From: Panicum virgatum
Taxonomy: Eukaryota > Streptophyta > Magnoliopsida > Poales > Poaceae
DNA: 64,000 bases
Reading direction: 5' to 3'
NCBI RefSeq assembly: GCF_016808335.1
Contig: NC_053140.1
Coordinates: 28,886,086 to 28,950,085, forward strand
Part shown: positions 22,841-32,785 of the stretch, one piece after another
Layout of the letters: every line of letters starts with the position of its first letter
Numbering within the stretch: the first letter of the stretch is position 1
Notes under the pieces: generated by a model
Databases searched by the model: none
What the model saw: only the letters and a program-made list of their open reading frames with translations
What the model was told of the DNA's origin: nothing
Translations under genes and position numbers: made by a program

Positions 22841-23735
22841 CAGGAATTATATGGAATCGAATTTGGATAGAACCTTTTATCACATTTCAAATCAAATAAG
22901 GATACGGATTTGGATATTCTCGGATACAAATGCAAAATGCGGATGCCTTGGATTTGGATTATAATTCGGATATTTACTTGATATATGAACTAACGTCTAG
23001 CTATTTTCTTTATTGGTAGTTTTAGATTACAAAATCTTTATACATGTACAAACTAAAGTATAATGATATAATAAAGATAGTGAAAAATAGTTTAGCTCAG
23101 TTTGAGGAAGGTGGTGGTTGAATTCTTTGCTAAATCTTAACACAAGCACTTACCTCCAGATTTTTCATTTATTTTTTTATTTTGAAAACTTTCAAACGTT
23201 ATAAGAGAGGGGCCACTAAGGCTGGATGTTGGATGAAAGAAATCCCCTTTAGGGGCTTCAACCCGGGCTTCGACCATGTCTCCCGAACAATTTCAGTACA
23301 TATGGTGCAACACGATTCCATATGTTAATAAATAAATACATAAAAATAAAATTAGAAATAAACATATATTGCAATAAACATATAAATAATTTTTATTATA
23401 TATAAATAAAAAATATAGAAATAATTTCAAGATAAAATAAGAATATTTAAAGGTAAATTTAATCTTTTTATATCTTTATTATAAAATTGATAATATGGAT
23501 TGTGGAGAAATGAATATAATTTTTAAATAGTTTTTGAATGAATGGCTACGGATAGTGTCGGATATTGTCGAATACGAATGTGAAATCAGATAAAAATCAA
23601 TGAAAACCAGATTCGGATGTATATCCACTTTACTACCACATTAAATTCGAATACGGATAAGGATATCCATATTAATGTTTAAGCGGATACGGATGTCGGA
23701 TAATTCGGATATCTCCTATCTGTTTCCCATCTTTA
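22841..23735. mobile_element. CGGATA-rich remnant, possibly hAT-like
   Basis: Two clusters of ggatacggat / cggatatt / tcggata phrases lie at about 22890-22980 and 23540-23720, at the edges of a very AT-rich middle. Read on the minus strand, the right edge begins taaagatgggaaac, like ends of non-autonomous hAT elements with subterminal motif arrays. A matching left terminus is not found. Low certainty. Confidence 0.3.
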
Positions 23736-23737
23736 GT

Positions 23738-24055
23738 AGTACACTAGGAGAAACCCTAGCTTTCTCTTAGCTCCCACATGAACAGTAGCCACAGCTAGCG
23801 TACCGTTGGTGAATAGTGCATCACTGCCCCCTTCTTCCGCAGCCTTCAGATCGACCGCAAGCTACGAAGTACACTAGGGTATTAGAGTCATAATAGGCCA
23901 CAACCCTTGAAGGCCCATTAGTGACATCTATATAATGGGAGGCAGTACACTAGGACAAACCATAGCTTTTTCTCCCACGTGAATCATAGCCGCCACTACA
24001 TCAGTAACAGGGTGAATAGTGCTCTGCTGCCCCCTTCATATGCAACATCCAGAGG
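23738..24055. repeat. Diverged direct repeat pair with TATA-like site
   Basis: Copies start gtacactagga (about 23738 and 23946). Both share agctttctc/tttttctccca, gtgaatagtgc and tgctgcccccttc, and end near ccttcaga/catccaga. A TATA-like ctatataatggg (about 23927) sits just before the second copy. This resembles an LTR or promoter duplication, but no ORF follows. Confidence 0.55.
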
Positions 24056-24282
24056 TGCTAGCACATCTACGAGCGGTGTTCGTGCCTCGTACATGTGGAC
24101 TACTGTAGAGGTTCTGCTGGCTTGCATCAGACAGTATGACTACCTCCCTGACGTCGACTACTCGCACAACTTCAAGTCTTCCACTCAACCCGCAAGTGCT
24201 CATGTCCAAACGTGGTTAATTTTTGTTTGAGCTAGCGTAGTATTCCACATTTCCTAACATCTTCTGCATCATGTTGATGTTA

Positions 24283-24475
24283 GACTGGCCCTCACCTCCT
24301 TCCTCAGTAGTATCTTTAGCCGAGCGCTTCTCTTCGACATCAAGATATGCTATCAAGCTTTCAACTGATATCTCCTAGCTCTTATACTTTAGAGCAGTGG
24401 CGAAATTTCTGTACGACGAAGGTAATTTTGCAATTATGCATCTATCCACAAACTTGTTAGGTAAAGGACATTTAT
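24283..24475 (-). pseudogene. Ty1/copia gag fragment
   Basis: The minus strand reads CPLPNKFVDRCIIAKLPSSY, then RNFATALKYKS, a TAG stop, then EISVESLIAYLDVEEKR. This is the well-known gag block of copia elements (UBN2/gag-polypeptide type). It is too short for any activity and ends without flanking pol. Confidence 0.75.
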
Positions 24476-24485
24476 TAGAAGACGA

Positions 24486-24560
24486 GCTTGTGGCTCGGTG
24501 ATTGAGCTCAAGAGCTAGGAGCCAGCCGGCCAGGGCTCCAACCCCGGTCCAGCAAGCCTT
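24486..24560 (+). mobile_element. Possible tRNA-derived SINE head
   Basis: tggctcggtgattgag resembles box A and ggctccaacccc box B, with tRNA-like spacing. No tail or target duplication was identified. Confidence 0.3.
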
Positions 24561-24599
24561 TAAGTGAAGACTGGGACTTCAGCCCTTTCTCTAAAGAAA

Positions 24600-25900
24600 G
24601 GACAATCATCAAGCCTTGCTTCCTAGACATTTTAGCGATAAGCCAGAGATAGATCATTGCTTGCCATATTTTATAGCCTTAGTGCATCAGTAAATTCAAA
24701 TTCCACAAATCGCCTAATACATGGATTTTGGATTGTTGAAAATTTAAATTACAAACACACAAATTATAAATAGAACAAACACTAGCATGCAATTCTTTAA
24801 CATACTAGATGGTAAAAACAACTTTACTATGATCTTACAAAACATCATTGAAGATTGAATCTGGACACGATGCACATACTAAGAGTTCGTCGATGGAGGC
24901 AACATGGCTATTGCAGTTTCAATGATGTTGATGGGGTTGATAACGACGCACCATAGGAGGCAGTAGTGAAGACGATGGTCCCGTGTGTCGCGTGAGTTGA
25001 TCGGAATACGTGCCATGGTGAGCTGGTGCCATGTGCCCGAGTCTAGCAAGGCGAGCAAACGTTAGTGGTGAAAACTTCTCTCAAACACACATAGCTTTGG
25101 TTGGATGGAGACAACTTCCATATTCATGTTGTTCATCCTCCACCAGCACTAGCAAGGTGGGGCTAAAGGTTTCGCCAATCTCTTCCATCCTCTTTACTGT
25201 ACATGGACTTTCGAGATTTATTTTGAATATTTAGAGCTTTCTATTAAACATATTACAAATGGTGATAACTTTACTTGATCAAACATAGTGCAAACCAGGC
25301 CATGCTAAGTTGATATACATTACGGTGAAAACCTCTTGTATGTTTTTTGTTTGAAACATGGAAATACCTTGTACACAAGCAAAAAATGAAGAATTATCAA
25401 ATGGATCCCAAAAGAATTCCTTGGCAATGAAAATATCTAAAAACTTTGGGAATCGTAACTTCGGAATCTTAAGCACATCAGAGAGTTCTAACGAATCCTT
25501 TATCTGCAGTTTCCTTTGTTTCCTATCAGAGTTCAAATGCTTTTTTTTGTAGACGTTCAATTCCATTCCTTTACTTTGTACCTAGTGAACAATAACATTA
25601 ATAGCTTAATACTTGTATGGCATTTTAGTTCACAATACTCAGTTCAATTTAATTTCATATAGGAACAATGAATTGTCTGTGGTACAACTTGGTGGCAGCA
25701 GCGCGCTGACAACTCAACTAAGATAGCACACAGCTGTGGTCAATAAGGTAAATAAAAACAAAACTAAACTGCAAAAGGATCACGGCCACCAGTAAAAAGG
25801 ATAAGCGATTCTTTCCAAACAATTCAGCAGTGCATCACTTTTATTGTCGCATCGATTCTCATAACATTTGTACATCACTTGAGATGCATAAGACTATTTT
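24600..25900. other. Intergenic, no supported gene
   Basis: Contains a 95-codon minus-strand frame (25566-25279) without known motifs, which I do not support as a gene. The last 100 bases are the presumed 3' UTR of the peptide gene that follows on the minus strand. Confidence 0.45.
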
Positions 25901-26307
25901 TCAGGTTGATGGGAGCATGGAGGTGCGCTTCTGCTGTGAGCCGCGCGACCTGGGGCAGTTCGCCCAGCATTCTTGGGATGACTTGAAGCACCTATTGTTG
26001 GTGGTAGGGCAGCAGTAGCACCATGGCGGATTGCAGTACTGATGGTGCGGTGACCACTCACACGGGTATGCCAAACTTGCTTGACCTGCAAATTTAATGT
26101 AATCAAAAGGTGAAATATTATCTGCATGTTAGTACATATGAGGCAATGAATTTGTTTTCGCATTTATGCACCAACAGTTCATATGCAGAAGATTATTAAT
26201 TAGTCAACCAACATTAACGACTTACCTTGCCCTTGTGTGGCTATACGTCCGAGAAAAACCAAGAAAATCGCAAGGGCTTGGATGGTGTGCTTGTTCTGGA
26301 TCACCAT
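25901..26307 (-). CDS. Small secreted eight-cysteine peptide (88 aa), MEG/ESF1-like, two exons
   Basis: Exon 1 (26307-26226) encodes a start Met and a signal peptide with hydrophobic core QALAIFLVFLG and likely cleavage after IATQGQ. A GTAAG donor at 26225 and a TGCAG acceptor ending at 26086 bound a 140-base intron. Exon 2 (26085-25901) joins in frame and ends with TGA, giving 267 coding bases. The mature part, about 61 residues, has eight Cys with spacing C-x8-C-x4-C-x-C-C-x6-C-x6-C-x3-C, including a CYCC core. This layout resembles the maternally expressed gene (MEG) and embryo surrounding factor (ESF1) peptides, which are secreted signals in seed and reproductive tissue. The basic tail after the last Cys is unusual. 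A defensin-like or lipid-transfer-like class is less likely from the spacing. Complete and undamaged. Confidence 0.75.
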
Positions 26308-26387
26308 GTCGACCAATACAGTTGGTGATCTCCAGATAATAGTGACTACCAAAGGTTTTTTGTGAGAAATTGTTGAAATGGGAACAT

Positions 26388-26400
26388 GTATATATATACA
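26388..26400 (-). promoter_or_regulatory. TATA box of the cysteine-rich peptide gene
   Basis: The minus strand reads TGTATATATATACA about 85-90 bases before the start codon, leaving a leader of roughly 50 bases. It supports the gene model. Confidence 0.55.
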
Positions 26401-26419
26401 AGCATTTGTTGTTTGAAAG

Positions 26420-27880
26420 GAAATGAATTATGTGGTTTCGGGGTGAAGAATAAATTCTCTGTTTGCAGTATAAATTGATTACATTGAGGCCTGTCAATAT
26501 ATTTGGCTTCTATAAGTGCTTGTTAATTTGGATCCTATTAGTCATGGATTTTATTTCCTTCTATTTTTGTCTCAAGCATGAAATGCTTCCCATTATTAAT
26601 AAGAAAAAGTTTTTGATCGAGGAATCTAGTCTCACCAGGACAGGTATACAACAAACCATCACAAACGTCTAGCATATATATCATGACCAAAAGAGACCAA
26701 CCGTCAATACAAGTACTCATCCAGTACATAGTTATGAGTTCGCAAACAGTTGGTAGAGTTAGTTGCATGTAGAACAGACCGTTTTACCGGATAGCAATAC
26801 GTAAGAATCGGACCGCTTTACTCTGTTCTTGCTTCCTCACTTATGTGATTCGCTAACTGGCAGTCAAAAATTATGACGGCGCGCGAGCGTCGCGCGGCTG
26901 ACCACGAGGTTGCGAGTTTGTGTGGCAAAGTGGTTGGTATGCTGCGTTTTCGGCTGGATGGAAACGCCATGTTTGTTAATTGTTAACGGCGCACGACAAG
27001 CCATCCTATCCGTCACCAGCCGACGAGGCTATTGCGAAAATACACATTACATAAATTCATAGAAACGCCTGACTCAGTATGGCCTCAAAATCATGTAATG
27101 ATCTATGTGTAATAATTCATTTGGCCTGCATGTCACAAGTTGTTACAGCCGTGTTGGGGCTTTTATTTTATCAATCTGTGTACCGACATGTGATTCCTTC
27201 TATGATATAATCTATTTTATTTTTCCTATTAATTTATAATCGTTGAATAATAAATGTAACTCATCGCTGGTGGTGGATCGACGACCGGTTACTAGGCAAC
27301 AAAAGGTGGCGCATGGAGGTGCACGTGCTCGCGTTTGTCATCGCTCAACTACAAGAACGCTGATTTTTCGTTGGTGATGAAGAAAAAGGCCATGCTGTCA
27401 CAATATGATTGTGCTTATCATATTTATTAAATGTCTATGATGAATATGGTGAATCTCATGAAAAATTGAGTGTTGGATGCCCTTCCAACAACTGCATCTA
27501 TTGGTTCTTGTTAGTTTGTGTCAAGTCTGCCAAAGTAGGGTGTCATCCTCTACCTCGATCTGTAGAGTGGTGTCGGACACCACATCAAGTCACACTTGGG
27601 CTTCGGGGCATGAGTGTTGGGAGCCAGGGGCATATGATGCCACCCAACAAACGGAAGTCGCATAGGATGTGATTGGCAAATGTTGTCTACTACCATGTTT
27701 GACACTATGCTAGCCGTGATGCCAAAGCTCACTAGTTTCATAGAGAAATGTTGGATCTCGTCATGTTATGCAATGTTGGAGTGTCGTTAGCAAAATATAA
27801 TAGGTGAAAATTCCTTTTGTTATAATCATTAACAAAGGTAGTGCTAATCCTTGCATATGTCTCTGTTGTAGGTGTCTAGC
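26420..27880. other. Intergenic, no gene recognised
   Basis: Holds the upstream region of the peptide gene, a GC-rich patch near 26875-27020 and, from about 27400, sequence that may be leader of the copia fragment that follows. No supported ORF. Confidence 0.45.
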
Positions 27881-28320
27881 TCTTTTCGAGCTTCAATTTG
27901 CACACTATTCTGAATAAAGAAAAATTGAATGGAACTAACTTTATAGACTGGTTCCGAAACTTGAGAATTGTCCTCAAGCAAGAGAAAAAGGAGTACGTGA
28001 TTGAGAAGCCCTGCTCGGAATAGCCAGAAGGTGTTGGACACAACTCGGCTCATTATGACAGTATATGAAGCATACTGATGATGTTGTTGATGTCCAGTGT
28101 TTAATGCTTCTTTGTATGAGTCCCGAGCTCCAAAACCAGTTTGAGAAAACTAACTCGCACAATATGATTATGAGGTTGATGGGAATGTTTGAGAACCAAG
28201 CGAGGGTGGACACCTTTCGAACCTCTAAGGCCCTATTTGGATCTAGGCTTGCAGAAGGAGAACCGGTAAGTTCTCACGTGATCAATATGATTGGTCATGT
28301 TGAGTCATTGGGTGACTAGG
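27880..28320 (+). pseudogene. Ty1/copia gag fragment, frameshifted
   Basis: Pieces in shifting frames match copia gag: FxDWFRNLRIVLKQEKKEYV-like, then MKHTDDVVDVQCLMLLCMSPELQ, FENQARVDTFRTSKALFG and LAEGEPVSSHVINMIGHVESLG. Several indels and stops are present. The match stops at 28320, exactly where a TGTTGG sequence starts. Confidence 0.8.
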
Positions 28321-29140
28321 TGTTGGCGTTTATATTAATTACTAGTGTCACTGCTAGGTGGGTGTCCCTAGGCAGCGGCACCTGCAAATGCCAAGGGGGG
28401 TGTTTCTTACGTTACGAAAGAATTTGCAAGTGCACGGAATACCACTATAGTATTTTACCCGAGAGTACTCTAGGGTTGTCGATTTATATTTCCGCATGTA
28501 AGGAGACGGTTAAGAAATAGGTAAGTTGATGAACTAATATTGATTGGATACGATTGTATAAACAGAGGTAAGATAAATAATGGATAAGAGGTAGTGTGAC
28601 ACAGTCTATCAAGATCATACTCATGAAAAGGCTAAGGCAGGGAGAAAGGAAGACGTTAGTTGTCCGGGTTATATGTACTTCTAGTTAGTTATACATTTTA
28701 TATTATGCATTTACATCATATACATGATTATACTTAGTTCTAGGTAACAGTAACTACCAAAAGACTAATTTTGACTAACAGATAAGACTGTCCAGATCAT
28801 TACAATACTTTATGGACCTCCTACCCCCCGACCGAGACAGAGCTGTCACCACCTGTTGGCATCCTCTACTAACCGTGGTAATGGTCGACATCCGTCAACA
28901 TTTAATTAACCTAGACACCATGTCCCATTAATAAGTGATACTCTAGTATCCCACACGGATCCCCACCCTCTGGATGGGCATACATCATACTAGGGCAAAA
29001 TGATTTACCGTGACCATTTTTAGCACCACCGAGGCAGGCAGAAAAAATAACCGCCTGGCATTAACCGAGGCGGATACAAATAACCACCTCACAAAATTGA
29101 TTAATCGAGGAGGTTACAAATAACCACCTTGCATTCAAAT

Positions 29141-29252
29141 GTCAGTTTGATCGAGTGGACTGAAAGGCTTACACAAAGGTCAAATGCATCTGAGAAGAGG
29201 ATTGGATGTCAGTTTGATCGAGTGGACTGAAAGGATTACACAAAGGTCAAAG
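29141..29252. repeat. Tandem duplication, period 67
   Basis: gtcagtttgatcgagtggac plus about 25 more bases occurs at 29141 and again at 29208 with one or two mismatches. Confidence 0.85.
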
Positions 29253-29366
29253 GACCCACAACTCAGTGTAAAGACATATCCAAGTCAGCAATCCACCTCC
29301 CAGAAAGATCACAAGCGTATGATTGCAATGTCGGTGCAACGGAGGGCCGAGAGGAGCCAGACGGAG

Positions 29367-29525
29367 GCCGGCCGGCCTCCCCTAGGCCGGCCGGCCTTGC
29401 ACGTGCCCGCGTACAACTCAAGCAAGTGTCAACCGACTTCAGAAGCAAATCAGAGCCACTGTCCAAAGGTCAGTGGCCACATGGCAGGATCCCCAGGCCG
29501 GCCGGCCTAGGGGAGGCCGGCCGGC
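29367..29525. repeat. Inverted pair of GGCCGGCC clusters
   Basis: 29367-29396 (ccggccggcctcccctaggc and on) and 29490-29525 are inverted copies of each other, and each is itself nearly palindromic. They sit in U3 upstream of the LTR TATA box and could form a large cruciform or bind a CG-rich site factor. Confidence 0.8.
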
Positions 29526-29637
29526 CCCACTTGGCAGCCACTCAGGCTCTGGCTTCGCGTGGAAGACAAGCACACCGACTTCAACTGCTTACAACTGACG
29601 CCACATGCTTCACCTGCTCAGAACCGATCTTGGAAGG

Positions 29638-29647
29638 CTATAAATAG
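29638..29647 (+). promoter_or_regulatory. TATA box of the 2.3-kb LTR
   Basis: GGCTATAAATAGAACCCCC followed about 30 bases on by an ACACACACC run. A classic plant TATA context. Confidence 0.6.
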
Positions 29648-30627
29648 AACCCCCATCCATCACTTGTAACACACACCATTGAAGCTCATTCTCTCTTCAC
29701 TTTCTAGAGTAGGATTAGTAGTTTGGGAGTTAGAGTCGAGTCAAGCTTGCTCGGGATTCTAGAGTTCTTGGAAGTCTGGTATAGTTCTTGTATCTTTTCT
29801 TCAAAATTATTAATATAAGTTATCTTCTCTACTTTTCTGAGTCAGCTTTATTTTCCGCTTTCTTTTATCTTCTCGAGTCTGAGTGTTCAGCTCGACTGTG
29901 GAAGTTGTATCCTTTAGCTTAGGCTAAGTTATCTCTTTGATATTCGGGAATCTATCTTACAGGTTTTCTCGCCCGGACTAGAGTATCTCAAGTTAGTGCT
30001 CTAGGTTAAGGGGGATTTCTCTCGAAGGCCTCGAGAGAAATCCTAACACCGAGTGCAGACGTGGTGTTTGAGCTTAGTGTTAGCTAGAAAGTGTGTTCCA
30101 CCCCACGGTACCGTTGTGGTAAGTGGCAAGTGGTGACAGCCCTGTCCGTCCCTCGTAGTCCACCATGTTCGGGTGTTTTCATAGCAATAGTGCCGACTGC
30201 CGTTGGACTCCCTTCTCATCCCAGTCTGAGTCATTCCCTGAGGCCGCCGAAGTAAGCTCTACCTTCCCGAAGATTAGTTAGATAGTTAGTCTGATCTAGA
30301 GAGGCTAGCTCGATAGTTCAGAAGTGTATCAGGTGTCTTATCTCGCTCGTTGTCCTCCCAACTGCTACCTCTCTAAGGAGTTGAGTATCCGTGTGTCACT
30401 CGGTCATAGACTGGCCATTTATCTTATCCTTATATCTGGCTTACCCCTGTCTAGTTAGTCAGTTGATTTAGCTAGTACGGTTATCATTACATTTACGATA
30501 CTCTTTACCATTGTGCTTTCCTGAGGAAAAATATGATACCCTAGAATACTCCATGGTGAAGTGCTACAACGGTGATTCTGTGTGCTTGTGGAATTAATAT
30601 TCTATTGGGGCATAAGAAACACCAACA

Positions 30628-31000
30628 GGGGTGCCTGCTTGAGCTCGGACCTGCAGCAAAGGGATACGGATGCCGCTTGACGGTGGCCATGGAAAATGAA
30701 CTACGCTGCAACACCGCAGCAGGGGCCAATGATGGGTGGTGAATCTGGGATGACCCGGATGTGGCAGCAGCGGTGGCGGCGACAGCAGAAGTGGGGGCTG
30801 GGAGAAGAGGCAGGAACCGCTGCGACGAGAAGAGTGCCAAAGATGAGTCTCCTCTACTGTAATGCTGTACTGCAAAACGACTCACCCGCTAACATGTGGG
30901 GCTGAGTGCAATAACAACACCACTACTCTGCCAATGGGATTCCCTCGCAGGCGATGCTGACTTACCTTGTCCGCGACCTTGGTTTCTTTTTTTAGCGGAC
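30628..31000. other. Nothing recognised
   Basis: Moderately GC-rich. Open frames here on both strands overlap each other and show no domain. Confidence 0.4.
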
Positions 31001-32415
31001 CACCTTTTGACTTCTGTATTCGGATAGAAGCTGATCAAAGTTAGATTTCTACTTTGCAACCTTTCCATACACCTTAGCTTTGTTCACCTTCCAAATTTCC
31101 ACTTCCAGATGTTTGGGCTTGATCATCTGGGGTCTTTCCTGACCAAGATCGATCTGATGGGTCGGAGAGACCGGTCGCACCCAGGTAGCTAGGCGACCCG
31201 AGTCCCGCGAGGAACTTGCTTGCCCCCGACCTTAGAAGGCTTAACAGTGATTCTTAATATTCCTTCCCATTACGAGTCTTCTCAAAAATAACTTTCCTGA
31301 CTAGAATCGTAAAATTTGATTTTTTTTTTACCTTTCTTCAGCAATGATCACGTTCTTCCCTTGTGCACCTTAAACTTGTTCCAGCCAAATCAACACCTTT
31401 GCATTGTTCAGATCAATGATATAAAAGGGAATGGCGTCTTGTCGACCTGCATCTCATGTAAAGCCAATCATCCCTTTCTAATGGCCAATTGTACCTGCCG
31501 ACAAAAGACATTGCAATCATTAGTTGTCTAGGAAGAAGAATTATGCCGCTTGCAATATGCACGCGGCTTCAACTTATCAAGCGGCGGTATGGCATGTGAT
31601 AATTTGATGCTCCTATTCTTAAGCAATTTATCAAATATGTGATCACATCTGAAAAGTAAAGCGAACTTCTTCTTGCCCATTCTTACCACTCAGTTTATAA
31701 GTGATGAACAAGAATATAATTTAGCTTTAGATGCCCATACAAATTCAGCAACATGTACAACTTTATCCTCATCATCCGAACTATAGCATTCACAATCAAC
31801 ACTATGTATGTTGGATCGATGAGTCTTATGATTTTCTTTTGCATTGTTTGAATTTGTACTCTTGCCCCCATGCTCTTACTTGCACTGGTTTAAAACCTTA
31901 AAATACGAGCACAAACCACCAAATGCCAAATCTACCAAATGAATTTCAGAAATTGACAAACCAAAGTAACAGTTTTTGGTATCTTTGAATCTCTTGAAAT
32001 AATCAAGCACACATTCATCTTTACCTTGTTTAACTGATGTTAAGAAATCAATTTTGCCTCATTATCCCTACGATAAAAGTGATCATGGAAGTAATGCTCT
32101 AATTGATTCCAAGTATAAATAGAAAAGCTCAAGGCTAATGAAGAAAACTGAGAAAAGCAATTCCAGTTAAAGATAAAGAGAATAAACAAACTTTTAAAGC
32201 ATCACTCAAACTCGCTTATCCTAATTGGGCAATGTATTGCCCAATATGCTCCCATGCGGTTCTATTATCATTGCCATTAAATTTTACAAAATCAGAAACA
32301 TGCCCACCAACAGGATAAGGAACTAAATCAAACTCCCAAATGCTTAAAATTGTTGAACATTTTGAAATACTTAAAATGCTTTTAGAGCCTTTTGATAAGT
32401 TCTTGAACATTTTGA
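31000..32415 (-). pseudogene. Ty3/gypsy gag pseudogene
   Basis: On the minus strand from 32415: DFVKFNGNDNRTAWEHIGQY, LSDALKVCLFSLSLTG, a WNQLEHYFHDHFY block, then the zinc-binding-like AYCKRHN..TTNDCNVFCRQVQ near 31560-31500 and MQVDKTPFPF near 31440. This is the gag of a grass gypsy family different from the Tat element. More than ten stops and frameshifts are present. It lies head to head with Rboh, about 370 bases from its start codon. Confidence 0.78.
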
Positions 32416-32785
32416 TTTCTTCAAACGGGCAACCAAATTCCCAAATTTCTCAATTCTGCCGTGCAAGTGTAGTGACATCTTTTTACCACGCCCGTGATTG
32501 TGATCAGAATCATTCTCCACCGCATGCGCAGCAATTATTTTTTGACAATTCTTTCACGCACAAAAATGTTTTAAGTAATTTAAAACCGGGGCGTGAACGG
32601 CTATATTTGGCGCGCGCATCTCCGCTGCATGCGCCACATTTGTCTTCCCTTCCCTTGGCTTGTCCCTGCCAAATTTACGCCCGACCAATCTTCGCGATCG
32701 TAATGGCGCTCGTCCGGTGAGCGAGCGCGCACGCACGCACGCACAAGCCGTCGGCCGCGGTGGTACGCTCGACCGTTCGCCGGAG

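Larger units (their letters stand above)
28321..30627 (+). mobile_element. Gypsy-type LTR (solo or truncated), about 2.3 kb
   Basis: Starts TGTTGGCG at 28321 and ends CACCAACA at 30627. The start (gcaagtgcacgga..acccgagagtactctaggg) is roughly complementary to the end (ccctagaatactcc..gtgtgcttgtgg), a feature of several grass gypsy LTRs. A TATA box (CTATAAATAG, 29638-29647) and polyadenylation-like AT-rich stretch follow in plus orientation. It contains a 67-period duplication and two GGCCGGCC clusters. The flanking 5-mers (CTAGG, GGGGT) do not match, so a clean solo LTR is not proven; a DNA-transposon scrap near 28990-29130 may be nested inside. Confidence 0.5.

Noticed and set aside
25279..25566. 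95-codon minus-strand gene
   Set aside because: No domain, no promoter signal and AT-rich composition like its surroundings.
32660..32785. Upstream start for Rboh at 32660
   Set aside because: The extension is not Rboh-like and crosses a gcac microsatellite; the ATG at 32786 has a better context and matches the usual N-terminus.
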